Source: Draconibacterium sp. | Lineage (GTDB): Bacteria; Bacteroidota; Bacteroidia; Bacteroidales; Prolixibacteraceae | Assembly: GCA_016705335.1 (NCBI GenBank) | Contig: JADIYN010000007.1 | Location: 124,001 to 188,000 of the forward strand | DNA length: 64,000 bases | Direction of reading: 5' to 3' | Shown here: positions 50,594-59,773 of the stretch, piece by piece | Numbering within the stretch: position 1 is the first letter of the stretch | Layout: every line of letters begins with the position of its first letter | The notes under the pieces: model-generated | Told to the model about the DNA's origin: nothing | Seen by the model: the letters and a program-made list of their open reading frames with translations, nothing else | Databases searched by the model: none | Made by a program: the position numbers and the translations under genes

Positions 50594-51163
50594 TTATTCG
50601 TTACCAAACATTTTAAAATAGAGATAAACCACCCGTGTTCGTGCCCTTTTTAGTCTCATTTTCACGGCATCCTCGCTTGTTGAAAGGGATACTGCAATTT
50701 CTCTTATTGAAAGTGAATCCTGGTATTTCATCATCAGCAACGCTTTTTCTTCAGCATGTATTTTTTCAAATACAACCATTAAGTTTTCGTAACTAATTTC
50801 AGAAATTTCGGTACTCGACTCGTCAATAATTTCAGGTAATTCGTTTTCCTGGTTCCAGTTTGGGTAGTGCAATTGTTTCTTTTTCCTGAGATAATCGATT
50901 ACTGTATTGTAAGTAATTGAATACAGCCATGAAGAAAACGATGACATTCCTTTAAAACTTTCTAGTTTTTCAAATGCCTTTGTCAATATGTCGTTTGCAA
51001 ATTCCTCTGATTTCTGTTTGTCCTTGAAAAAACTGTAACATTTATCGTTGACTTTTGGGAAATAACGTTTAAATAACAGCCCGAAGAGTTCAGTTTTCCC
51101 TTCAGTAATTATTTTATTAACTATTTCTTTGTCGGTTAAATTGTTGTTTTTCAAACCAGTCAT
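50594..51163 (-). CDS. RNA polymerase ECF-type sigma factor
   Basis: About 189 residues from ATG 51163. Region 2 is seen in the helical segment with FSSWLYSITYNTVIDYLRKKK, and region 4 in LSIREIAVSLSTSEDAVKMRLKRAR. There is no anti-sigma gene beside it. It is transcribed divergently from an envelope gene module starting at 51316, and such divergent ECF factors often control the module, which is inference here. The start MTGLKNNN is preferred to MLS three codons upstream. Confidence 0.9.
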   Translation of the reverse strand: MTGLKNNNLTDKEIVNKIITEGKTELFGLLFKRYFPKVNDKCYSFFKDKQKSEEFANDILTKAFEKLESFKGMSSFSSWLYSITYNTVIDYLRKKKQLHYPNWNQENELPEIIDESSTEISEISYENLMVVFEKIHAEEKALLMMKYQDSLSIREIAVSLSTSEDAVKMRLKRARTRVVYLYFKMFGNE

Positions 51164-51315
51164 ACTTAACAATGAAGATGAATTGCATAAATTTTGCGGA
51201 AAATTACATTTTTTTTTTCATTGGCCTGTTACTTCATGTCAACACTTCGTCAAAATACATGAATGACAATGAAAAGAACATTCAAAATAAATATTAACAA
51301 AAAATGATTAGAATT

Positions 51316-51909
51316 ATGAAAAGGATTTTTTATGTATTATCGATTGTTGCTGCTACTTTAATTTTTACAAGTTGCGCAAAAGCACCACAAGCTGAAATTG
51401 ATGCTGCTAAAGCTGCATTGGAACAAGCAAAAACAGCTCAGGCTGACCTTTATGTTGAAGGAGATTTTCTTGCAGTTCAGGATTCATTGAACGCTGTAAT
51501 GGTTGAAATCGAAGCGCAGTCTTCAAAACTTTTCAAAAGCTACGGTGCGTCAAAAGAAAAATTGGCTACAATTGCAACTCAGGCTACTGAATTAGTTGCA
51601 AAAACCGATGTTAGAAAAGAAGAAATCAAAACTGAAGTTGCTACTGCTGAAGCTGCAACACTGGCTTTGATTGAAGAAAACAACGCATTATTGGCAAAAG
51701 CACCAAAAGGCAAAGAAGGTAAAGAAGCTATCGAAGCAATTAAACTTGACTTAACAGGCATCACTTCTTCAGTTGGTGAAGTTTCTGGTTTAATGGCAAA
51801 CGGTGACTTACTTGGCGCTCAAACAAAAGTTAATGCTGCTCAGCAAAAAGCTACCGAAATCAATACTGAATTAAAAACTGTATTGGAAAAAGCTAAAATC
51901 AAATTTTAA
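51316..51909 (+). CDS. Helical lipoprotein, DUF4398-like
   Basis: 197 residues from ATG 51316 (MKRIFYVLS). A lipoprotein signal ends at TLIFTSCAKAP. The rest is Ala/Glu/Lys-rich and helical, coiled-coil in type (EIDAAKAALEQAKTAQADLY, then EIEAQSSKLFKSYGASKEKLA), with the AKxALxxAxxxxAxxY pattern of DUF4398-like periplasmic proteins. The last residues are KAKIKF. I see no catalytic motif. It is followed by a terminator and then an L,D-transpeptidase gene whose periplasmic part has a similar helical pattern, so a shared envelope role is likely. Confidence 0.75.
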   Translation: MKRIFYVLSIVAATLIFTSCAKAPQAEIDAAKAALEQAKTAQADLYVEGDFLAVQDSLNAVMVEIEAQSSKLFKSYGASKEKLATIATQATELVAKTDVRKEEIKTEVATAEAATLALIEENNALLAKAPKGKEGKEAIEAIKLDLTGITSSVGEVSGLMANGDLLGAQTKVNAAQQKATEINTELKTVLEKAKIKF

Positions 51910-51933
51910 GAAGCTAAAAAATAAAGAAGAAAT

Positions 51934-51960
51934 GCCGGGGCTTGTAAACCCCGGCTTTTT
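51934..51960 (+). terminator. Intrinsic terminator after the helical lipoprotein gene
   Basis: A perfect 7-bp GC-rich stem (51934-51940 GCCGGGG with 51949-51955, 8-nt loop) is followed by five T residues. It lies 24 bp after the lipoprotein stop and 17 bp before the next gene. It probably lets the lipoprotein be made in excess over the downstream enzymes. Confidence 0.85.
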
Positions 51961-51976
51961 CATATAAATTATAACG

Positions 51977-53084
51977 GTGAAGAAATTATCCACTTTTTTT
52001 ATTTATCTGTTTATAGTCGCTTTGATTCTTGCAGTTGGCTATTCGGTTTTTATCTATGTGACTGTTAAACCACCGTTGGAAGAAATAAATTCAGCACGCG
52101 AATCGTTGGCTTCAGCAAAAAGCAAGTTGGCAGGTAGATATGCCAACGAAAAATTAAAGGAAGCCGAAAGTTTGTACAATTGGTCGATGAAAGAGTGGGA
52201 AAAGCAAAACAGTAAATTTTTTTGTGTTTCGGGATTATTCACTCACACGTGATCTGGCGTTAAAATCGATTGATAAAAGTGGAAATGCCGGTAAAGAAGC
52301 AAGCAGTGTAAAAAATAAACTTCAAAAAAAAGTTGAAACGCAATTATCGACTTTAAAAACTCAAATTACCCGGTTCGAAAAATATTATAAAAACCTTGTT
52401 TTGGGGAAAGCAACAATAAACGCTTTCAACAAGGGAAAAACGCATTTTCTTGAAGCACAGATTGAATATAAAAAGAAAGATTTCCAACAAGCTTCGAAGC
52501 TCGCAAAAAAAGCTTCGGATGGAATCTCACAAGCCGAAAAATCGGCACATATTAAGTTGGTAGAATTTTACAACAATTACCCAACCTGGGAGAAAAACAC
52601 AAAATTGGCATATAACCTGTCGAAAAAAGGGCAAACCGTAATTCTAGTTGATAAAATTCAGTCAACTTTAATTCTGCTGAAAGGTGGAAAAGAAATAAAA
52701 AGTTTTTCAGCCGAATTCGGTAAAAGCTGGATGGGCGATAAATTGTATGCCGGCGATAAGGCAACTCCGGAAGGGGTATATAAAATACTAGAGAAAAAAG
52801 GCGGTGCAAAAACAAAATATTACAAAGCGCTGCTCATCAATTATCCAAACAGTGATGATCAAAGAAGATTTGACAAAATGGTGAAATCGGGAGAAATATC
52901 GAAAAAGACACACATTGGAGGATTGATTGAAATACATGGCGACGGAGGCAAGGGTGTGCACTGGACTGACGGTTGTATTGCGTTGGAAAACAGTGAAATG
53001 GATGCTGTTTACAATCAGGCAGCTGTAAATACCACTGTTGTTATTGTAGGTTCGAGATTACCACTTGAAGATTATTTGAATTAA
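51977..53084 (+). CDS. L,D-transpeptidase with DUF4398-like helical domain (one apparent frameshift)
   Basis: GTG start at 51977 and a signal anchor (FFIYLFIVALILAVGYSVFIYV). The helical region carries INSARESLASAKSKLAGRYA and KLKEAESLYNWSMKEW, the DUF4398-like AxxxLxxAK pattern. The frame is lost in the T run at about 52217-52223; the corrected join reads KQNSKFFVFRDYSLTRDLAL. The C-terminal YkuD-fold domain has IEIHGDGGKGVHWTDGCIALEN with the active-site His and Cys. The W-T-D-G-C-I-A-L form resembles the YafK-like branch, whose E. coli member releases Braun lipoprotein from peptidoglycan. Corrected length is about 369 residues. Confidence 0.85.
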
Positions 53085-53085
53085 A

Positions 53086-53763
53086 ATGGAAAAAATCAAA
53101 AAATATATCATATACCTGCTTTTTACAATTGTAATTGTAGGGTTAATTGCACTTTTTGCCTATATAAATGTCTTGGTTGTACCTAATATTCAGTTCGCAA
53201 AATATCAGTCAGGATTAAGCAAAACAACTTCAATTGACTCAACTTTTAATGAAGAAGCTGAATTAAAGGCCCTCAATAAGAAGTTTGATCAATTAAACAA
53301 AAAAATACAACGTCTGGCTCCCGGCAACGCGTTTCTTGTAATAAATACAACAAACAACACTTTCGAACTTTATAAAAACAATGAGATTATCCGCGAAGGA
53401 AAGTGTTCAACAGGAAGTTTTATATCACTTGAAGTTGACAGTACAAAATCATATTTGTTTGAAACGCCAAAAGGTGTAATGACAGTTCAGAATAAAATAA
53501 CAAACCCGGTTTGGACAAAACCCGACTGGGCATTTATAGAAGAAGGGCTTCCTGTACCTCCTCAGGGACATTCTTCGCGTCGTGAAGCTAATGTACTGGG
53601 CGATTATGCATTAAAACTGGGTGATGGTTATATGATTCACGGGACCTTGTATCAGCGCTTGATTGGTTCGCCGGTAACGCATGGATGCGTGCGGTTGCTT
53701 GACGATGATTTGGAAGCTGTTTATAAAACACTTCCGGTGGGTGCAAAAGTTTTTATCTATTAA
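53086..53763 (+). CDS. L,D-transpeptidase (YkuD family)
   Basis: 225 residues. An N-terminal anchor helix (YIIYLLFTIVIVGLIALFAYI) is followed by a periplasmic YkuD domain. NAFLVINTTNNTFELYKN begins the domain, and MIHGTLYQRLIGSPVTHGCVRLLDDD holds the catalytic His and Cys in the standard S/T-H-G-C-V-R form. It forms 3-3 cross-links or attaches proteins to peptidoglycan in the periplasm. It starts 1 bp after the preceding gene, so they are tightly coupled. Confidence 0.92.
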   Translation: MEKIKKYIIYLLFTIVIVGLIALFAYINVLVVPNIQFAKYQSGLSKTTSIDSTFNEEAELKALNKKFDQLNKKIQRLAPGNAFLVINTTNNTFELYKNNEIIREGKCSTGSFISLEVDSTKSYLFETPKGVMTVQNKITNPVWTKPDWAFIEEGLPVPPQGHSSRREANVLGDYALKLGDGYMIHGTLYQRLIGSPVTHGCVRLLDDDLEAVYKTLPVGAKVFIY

Positions 53764-53772
53764 ATTCTGAAA

Positions 53773-54534
53773 ATGAAAGATTTCTTTATAAAGTATAAAA
53801 TTGGTTTTATTGTTACAATTGCTGTTTTTGTGATTTTGTCAGCTTTTACTGTTGTTCGTTATATTCAGGCTGAAAAAGCAGTAAAACTGGCAATCGATGA
53901 AAAGAAATTAAACTTTGCAGAAACAGATGTTGATGATAAAGGTTGGAGTATTCCTGAAATTGAAAAGAAAAAGAAGGAAGTTCACTGGATGGAACAGCAG
54001 CTTTTACTGGCAAAAACCGATTCCCTTAATTTGGGGATCAACCTTGCCGACAGCACTGTTCAGGTACTTTTAAAAGGTACTGTTTTACTTCAGGCCAACA
54101 TTTTAAAGCAGTTACCTGCACAATTTACCGACTCACTAAATTACCCTGCATACCTTGATTTTACTACAATCTCGAAAATTGTGGGGGAAAATTCAACTAG
54201 TGTAAAACGCCCGGTAAAAAAAGTACGGGCTCCAAAAAACGAAAACGAAGTACAGGAAGTTAAACACGATACAATTCCCGAAGCTCCAATAATTTGGCAA
54301 TTCGTGCTAAACAATAATATCGAAGTTGTAATAACAGGAGTTGGTTTGGGAAAAGATTCGCTTTTGGATATGAATTTCAATAAAGATATTTTAAAATATA
54401 AATTTGAAAAACTGAAAGACAACGTGTTTCCAAAAACTTATATGCCAACCCTGTATATTTGGCTGAGTGACAAAGATGCCAAAGCAATTTACAGGGCCAT
54501 TCCCGGAAATGGAAGGGTAGTTTTTAAGATTTAA
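53773..54534 (+). CDS. Membrane-anchored protein of unknown function
   Basis: 253 residues. One N-terminal helix (KIGFIVTIAVFVILSAFTVV), then a periplasmic part with a helical segment (VKLAIDEKKLNFAETD) followed by a region containing KKKKEVHWMEQQLLLAK and a beta-rich end (NIEVVITGVGLGKDSLLDMNF, then YIWLSDKDAKAIYRAIPGN). The overall look is that of a periplasmic binding or scaffold protein. I do not recognise a family. It lies 9 bp after the second L,D-transpeptidase and is the last gene of the module. Confidence 0.7.
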   Translation: MKDFFIKYKIGFIVTIAVFVILSAFTVVRYIQAEKAVKLAIDEKKLNFAETDVDDKGWSIPEIEKKKKEVHWMEQQLLLAKTDSLNLGINLADSTVQVLLKGTVLLQANILKQLPAQFTDSLNYPAYLDFTTISKIVGENSTSVKRPVKKVRAPKNENEVQEVKHDTIPEAPIIWQFVLNNNIEVVITGVGLGKDSLLDMNFNKDILKYKFEKLKDNVFPKTYMPTLYIWLSDKDAKAIYRAIPGNGRVVFKI

Positions 54535-54561
54535 ATAACATCAGCATCTGTTATATTTTTT

Positions 54562-54569
54562 TAGCTTTG
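54562..54569 (+). promoter_or_regulatory. Candidate -7 box (TAGCTTTG) before the isomerase-like gene
   Basis: Exact TAnnTTTG match 29 bp before ATG 54599 and 27 bp after the stop of the preceding gene. No matching -33 TTG was found, but the distance to the start is typical. Confidence 0.4.
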
Positions 54570-54598
54570 TTTTCATTAATCAATTAAAGCAATCAATA

Positions 54599-55432
54599 AT
54601 GAAATTAAAAGCTTTGGCGCTTTTGTTTGCAATTACTTCAATAATTTGCAATGCGCAGGAAACAAAACCAGGTCAGCAACCACCTCCCGAAACAGGGGAA
54701 AAATTCAAAGTGGGAATGGCAGGTTACACATTTGTGAAATTCGATCTCGACAAAACACTTGAAACTTTGAAAAGGACTGATGTGCATTATTTGTGTATCA
54801 AAGATTTTCATTTGCCAATGACAAGCACCGACGAAGAAATTACTGCTTTTCATGCAAAACTGAAAGCCGCCGATGTTACAGGTTATGCAGTTGGCCCAAT
54901 TTATATGAAAACAGAAGAGGAAATCGACAAAGCGTTTGAATATGCAAAAAGGGTAGGAGTGAAACTGATAGTTGGCGTTCCCAATGTTGAACTGCTTCCT
55001 TATGTCGATAAAAAAGTGAAAGAGTATGATTTTAACTATGCTATCCACCTGCACGGGCCGGATATAAAGATTTATCCTGATGCCGAAGATGTTTGGAATC
55101 ATGTAAAAGACCTTGATCCAAGAATTGGAATGTGCCTTGATATTGGCCACGATACCCGCAATGGCAAAGACCCTGTTGCCGATCTTAAAAAATACCATAC
55201 CCGTGTTTTCGATATGCACATTAAAGATGTTACAGGAACAACAAAACTTGGTTATTCACTCGAAATTGGCCGTGGCGTAATAGATTTTCCGGCTCTTGTG
55301 AAAATGCTGCGCAAAGTTGGATATACAGGCATTTGCAGTCTTGAACACGAAAAAGATATGGATAACCCGTTTTTGGGAATTGCCGAATCGATTGGTTATT
55401 TCAGGGGTGTAATTGCAACAACAAAAAAATAG
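54599..55432 (+). CDS. Secreted sugar phosphate isomerase/epimerase-like protein
   Basis: 277 residues. A signal peptide (LALLFAITSIICNAQE) precedes an AP-endonuclease-2 type TIM barrel. VKLIVGVPNVELL, YAIHLHGPDIK, MCLDIGHDTRNGKDP, VFDMHIKDVTG and GICSLEHEKDMD are the metal-binding strand ends with His/Asp/Glu ligands. The family includes xylose-isomerase-like epimerases, and secreted members occur beside DUF1080 proteins in Bacteroidota and Planctomycetes, where they take part in 3-keto-sugar conversion. That role is inferred. A clear terminator follows. Confidence 0.88.
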   Translation: MKLKALALLFAITSIICNAQETKPGQQPPPETGEKFKVGMAGYTFVKFDLDKTLETLKRTDVHYLCIKDFHLPMTSTDEEITAFHAKLKAADVTGYAVGPIYMKTEEEIDKAFEYAKRVGVKLIVGVPNVELLPYVDKKVKEYDFNYAIHLHGPDIKIYPDAEDVWNHVKDLDPRIGMCLDIGHDTRNGKDPVADLKKYHTRVFDMHIKDVTGTTKLGYSLEIGRGVIDFPALVKMLRKVGYTGICSLEHEKDMDNPFLGIAESIGYFRGVIATTKK

Positions 55433-55450
55433 GATTAAAAAAATTTATAA

Positions 55451-55485
55451 AAAAGGCTGGGTTCTTCTGTACCCGGCCTTTTTCT
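55451..55485 (+). terminator. Intrinsic terminator after the isomerase-like gene
   Basis: A 12-bp stem (55451-55462 with 55471-55482, one G-T wobble, 8-nt loop) leads into a T tract, 18 bp after the stop codon. Confidence 0.85.
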
Positions 55486-55649
55486 TTGCTGTTTTTATCA
55501 ATATGATTTCATTCGCTCAACATTCTGTTTTTCAGGCTGAACAGCGCAAATTTGTTGGCTTCTGTAAATTTAATGTGTAAAGTTTCGCGTTGTTATTTCA
55601 ACTAAAACCCTTTTGAAATGTTTCAATAGAAATTTTAAAAAATATAATA

Positions 55650-56090
55650 ATGTACACAGGACTTTTACATACCCACAACTTGTTTCGCTGGTTGGTTTTA
55701 ATTGCTTTGGTTTTAGCTGTTTTGTTTGCTTTTGCAGGCTGGTTTGGAAAGCGGGAATGGAACAAAAAAGACAACTTAACCGGGTTGTTACTGACCATTT
55801 TTATGGATATTCAGTTTTTGGTTGGATTAATATTATACGCGTTTGTAAGTCCTGTAACCAAAACTGCATTTAATGATTTTGGAGCTGCCATGAAAAATGC
55901 CGACCTCCGTTTTTACGCAGTTGAACACATTCTAATGATGGTAATTGCTTTTGTTTTGGTACATATTGGCCGTTCAAAATCGAAAAAAGATATTGCTCCA
56001 TGGAAAAAACATCGCAGTGCCGCTATATTTTATGGTATTGCTTTATTGTTGGTTTTAGCCGGCATTCCATGGGAAAGAGCATTAATGTAA
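55650..56090 (+). CDS. Four-helix membrane protein (cytochrome b-like annotation family)
   Basis: 146 residues with four predicted helices (LFRWLVLIALVLAVLFAFAGW, LLLTIFMDIQFLVGLILYAFV, HILMMVIAFVLVHIG, IFYGIALLLVLAGIPW). Histidines in HTHNLFRW and EHILMMVIAFVLVHIGR are placed as potential heme or metal ligands, and relatives in Bacteroidota are often labelled cytochrome B. There is no proof of heme binding. It is monocistronic. Confidence 0.75.
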   Translation: MYTGLLHTHNLFRWLVLIALVLAVLFAFAGWFGKREWNKKDNLTGLLLTIFMDIQFLVGLILYAFVSPVTKTAFNDFGAAMKNADLRFYAVEHILMMVIAFVLVHIGRSKSKKDIAPWKKHRSAAIFYGIALLLVLAGIPWERALM

Positions 56091-56198
56091 ACCGGGTTTT
56101 AAACTACATAGAATTTTAAGGATTTAACTTATTTTCTGGTTGAAGAATAAGTAGATAAAAGAACAGTTTCCTGATTTGATCCTGACAGTAAGCAATTC

Positions 56199-57301
56199 TC
56201 AATATTTTGGCATCATTTCAATTAACTCCCCGTCAGTTGTGCGGAAATGTCCCATTAAATTGGCAGTTAAACATGAATGTACAGGGATTATTTCGACCAA
56301 ATCACCAACTTCGAAATTTTTAAACTGATTTTGGGCGACTTTTATAATTCCATGTTCCTGCGATAGTTTGGAGAGATAATTCGTTGAGTCGAGCATTATT
56401 TTTTTACCGTTTTTATTTATAATAACCCGGCCAAACATGCTTTTTCCATCAATGTTTATGATTTCTTCCCTCTAGAAAAATGAACAGCACCGCCGTGCAC
56501 AACAACTTCATTTCGCATAATATGCTTTGCTACAACCGGACAAACCATTTTTACTGCAATATCATCAAACGAACAAACACCAAGGTTTTGCTGCATCAAA
56601 TCGTAAAACACAAAATTACCCGGGCGCATTTCATCAACACCATTAAAAGTAGTGCAAATTGTTGCGGAAGGTGTATCGCCCATGCTGATTTCAATATTTG
56701 GGAATATAGATTTGTATTGCCGTTTTAAAGATTTCAACTTTAGCAAGGCATCAAAATGTCGGCTAAAAATTTCATCGGTGGAAGCGGCACTGTAAGTATG
56801 TCCGGTGTGAGTTAAAAAACCTTTGAATTTCAGCTTGTCGCTTTTTGTTATTTTCCCGATTATCATTTCAATCAGGCTTGTATCTGAGGGATCTATTCCT
56901 GTACGGTTGTTTCCTGTATCAATTTTCAACCAGACACCCAGATTCTGTGTTGCCTTTTCGGCTAAAAAAGCAATAGCTTCCGTGTTTTCAACCAAAATTT
57001 GAAGTTTGATTTTTGCTGCAAGCCTGTTTAAATTATCTATTTCAAGAATATTTAAAGGAAAAGCAATTGTAATGTCGCTCCACCCGTTTGCAGCAAAATA
57101 TTCAGCCATTTGCACCGACGAAACAGTGATGGCTTCAATGCCAAAATCCCTGAACCACTCACCAATTTTTGCCGATTGGTGCGTTTTAAAATGCGGACGG
57201 AAACGCATTTTGTGGTCAGTGGCTTTTTTAGCCATTCTTTCAATATTCCGAATACAAATTTCTTTGTCGAGAACCAATGTCGGGCGAATTATTTTAGTCA
57301 T
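56199..57301 (-). CDS. DSD1-like PLP enzyme (D-threonine aldolase/D-serine dehydratase family, one apparent frameshift)
   Basis: About 367 residues. The alanine-racemase-type barrel has the PLP lysine in RFRPHFKTHQSAKIG. A break near 56466 (after HFSRG) is restored by one base, giving the C-terminal D-serine dehydratase-like domain with FEVGDLVEIIPVHSCLTANLM, where His and Cys bind a divalent metal. Members dehydrate D-serine or cleave D-threonine or related hydroxy amino acids. It lies 10 bp after the corrected end of pncB on the same strand and is probably co-transcribed with it. Confidence 0.87.
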
Positions 57302-57311
57302 TGCATAAAAC

Positions 57312-58737
57312 TTATAAAGTGTTTTTTATTTGTTTCGAAAGTGCATTTCGGGTTTCCATCAGTTTTTGGGTAATTCCGGTTTTGTAAATATGTGGACTGA
57401 TAAATCTTTTGTGTTCGTCGGGCAATAAAAAAGCCCTTGTTTTCAAGAAATTTATGTATTTCCATGGGAGTTTGTTTTTCAAGCACAATTTTACCTGAGT
57501 TCACAACTTTTTTTAAAAGGCTTTCGAATTGTAATCCTTTAATATTTGTGTTTTTCTCAGGATAAACCGGGTGATAAATCGTGTCGATATCAGCAGGATT
57601 TTCATTGTCGAGAGATATTGCATCACGGTAGAAATTACCGTTTTCATCAAAAAATCTGTACAATTGTTTTTTCGACGGCAAAGTATTTTTTTCAATATTT
57701 TCTGAAAACTTCATTTTTGGCAAACCATCAATTTCCACTAATTTATAAACGCCATCGAGAGCGGCATCACTTTTCCCTGTAACCAATTCAGTTCCAATTC
57801 CAAACGCATCGATTGCAGCATCCTGGTCTTTTAAAAGCGTTTTTATAACATGTTCGTTTAATTGGTTTGATGCAATGATTTTTACAGTTTTCAAACCGGC
57901 ATCATCAAGCATTTTCCTGGCTTTTTTGCTGAGGTAAGCCAAATCACCGCTATCTAAACGGATGCCGTTTAAATGCTGCCCCCTTGCTTCCATTTCTTTA
58001 GCAACAATAATCGCATTTGGCACACCCGATTTTAGCGTGTCATATGAATCGACAAGTAATATCGTATTTTCCGGATGAACATTCGCGTATTCACGAAACG
58101 CCTCCAATTCGGTGTCGAAACTCTGTATCCAGCTGTGCGCCTGTGTGCCTGAAACCGGGATGCCAAAAAGTTTTCCGGCCAGTACATTAGAAGTTGAAGA
58201 AGCTCCGCCAATACATGCTGCCCGGCTGGCATGAATCGCGCCAAAGCCTTGTGCGCGTCGTAATCCAAAATCAGAAAAAATATTTTTGCCTGAAACAAGT
58301 TTTATTCTGAATGCTTTTGTTGCGATCAGCGATTCGAAATTTATGATATTCAGCAACAGGCTTTCAACTAACTGGCACTCGATAATGTTCCCGTCAACAC
58401 GCAGAACCGGCGCGTTGGGGAAAACAATTTCTCCCTCGGCAACGCTTAATATATTACCCGAAAAACGGAAATCTTTTAAATAATCAAGAAACTCAGGTTT
58501 GAAACCCTGCGTTTTTAAGTATTTAATGTCGGAATTACTGTACGTAAAATGGGTGAGCAGTTCCAAAAAATCATCAAGTCCGGCAAAAACAGTAAATCCT
58601 CCTCTAAACGGATTTGTTCTGAAAAAATAGTTAAAAGAAACCTGTTGATCCTTTTTGCCACAGTGTAAGTAACCTGCTGCCATCGCCAACTCATAGAAAT
58701 CTGTGTAAAGCCCTAATTTTTCTTTTATTACCGACAT
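57312..58737 (-). CDS. pncB: Nicotinate phosphoribosyltransferase (one apparent frameshift near the end)
   Basis: Makes nicotinate mononucleotide from nicotinate and PRPP, the first step of the NAD salvage route. Key segments are LYTDFYELAMAAGY, FGLRRAQGFGAIHASRAACIGG and PVSGTQAHSWIQSF, LNGIRLDSGDLAYLS and IIASNQLNE. The frame is wrong after NKGF because a T run at about 57427 has one base too many. In the corrected frame the end reads LLPDEHKRFISPHIYKTG and LMETRNALSKQI, typical of PncB, ending at 57312. Corrected length is about 475 residues. Confidence 0.94.
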
Positions 58738-58912
58738 TGCCCGAAAATTAGATTTGTAATCGGTTAAAGGTAATTAAGAAAACGCGGCTGAAAATAATTT
58801 ATTTCGCAATTTTTATGAATTAACAAAAACTTTGGGCAATGACAAAATGTATTCCGGGATTCAAAATGATTAACGAAAAATCGGATTTAATAAATATGGA
58901 GGGTTACAATAA

Positions 58913-58944
58913 AAAAGCCGGATTATCAATTTAATCCGGCTTTT
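58913..58944 (-). terminator. Intrinsic terminator after the zinc-ribbon gene
   Basis: A perfect 13-bp stem (58913-58925 with 58932-58944, 6-nt loop) with an A run on its left side, giving a U tract on the minus-strand transcript. It is 23 bp downstream of the zinc-ribbon gene stop on that strand. Confidence 0.82.
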
Positions 58945-58967
58945 CAATCTCAATATTTTGTGACCTT

Positions 58968-59741
58968 TTAAGCCTCTTCTTCGATAATGTTGATATTTGA
59001 GTCAACCAAAATCCTTCCGCAATATTCGCAAACGATGATTTTTTTGCGATTGGCGATGTCCATTTGGCGCTGTGGTGGAATTTTGTTAAAACAACCGCCA
59101 CAAGCATCACGTTGGATTGTTACAACGGCTAAACCATTACGTGCATTTTTACGAATCCTTTTAAAGGCAGTAAGTAAACGTGGTTCGATAAAAGATTCTA
59201 TTTTTTCAGATTTTGATTTCAGCTTTTCTTCTTCAATTTTAGTTTCTTCTGAAATTTCCTGAAGTTCAGCTTTTTTACGCTCCAAATCTTCCTGACGGTC
59301 AATAAGTAACTGTTTTGATGTTTTAACCGCATCTTCCTTTTCCTTCATCTCAATTGTAAACTCTTTGATTCTTTTTTCTGAGAGTTCAATTTCGAGATTT
59401 TGGAATTCGATTTCTTTTGAAAGCGAATCGAATTCACGGTTGTTACGTACGTTGTTTTGTTGCTCAGTATATTTTGTTATCAGCGCCTGCGAATCTTTGA
59501 TTGCGATCCGTTTATTGTTTGTTGCTGTATCCAGGCTTTTAATCTCAGTGTCGAGGTTTACAAGCCTTGTTTTTAAACCGGCAATTTCATCTTCCAAATC
59601 CTGAACCTCCAGCGGAAGTTCTCCCCTGAGCACTTTAATCTTATCTATATCAGAAACTACCGTTTGTAGTTCGTGTAAAGCCCGAAGCTTTAATTCAACT
59701 GAAATGTCTTTCTCGTCTTGCTTTGAATAAGGTGCGTTCAT
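58968..59741 (-). CDS. Coiled-coil protein with C4-type zinc ribbon
   Basis: 257 residues. A long coiled coil (about residues 30-190) is followed by a zinc ribbon near the end: CGGCFNKIPPQRQ and VCEYCGRILVDS, giving two C-x-x-C pairs. This is the family of Bacteroidota and Chlamydia zinc-ribbon proteins related to CdsZ (zf-RING_7/DUF164). The cellular function outside Chlamydia is unclear. It is followed downstream by a terminator and preceded upstream on the same strand by the Nif3-like gene. Confidence 0.88.
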   Translation of the reverse strand: MNAPYSKQDEKDISVELKLRALHELQTVVSDIDKIKVLRGELPLEVQDLEDEIAGLKTRLVNLDTEIKSLDTATNNKRIAIKDSQALITKYTEQQNNVRNNREFDSLSKEIEFQNLEIELSEKRIKEFTIEMKEKEDAVKTSKQLLIDRQEDLERKKAELQEISEETKIEEEKLKSKSEKIESFIEPRLLTAFKRIRKNARNGLAVVTIQRDACGGCFNKIPPQRQMDIANRKKIIVCEYCGRILVDSNINIIEEEA

Positions 59742-59773
59742 CGCTTAAATGTTTTATTTTTTAACTAAAATTT

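Noticed and set aside
51230..51300. ECF-type promoter for the lipoprotein (AAC and CGTC boxes)
   Set aside because: A CGTC occurs near 51249 but no -35 element lies at a 15-17 bp distance. Not supported.
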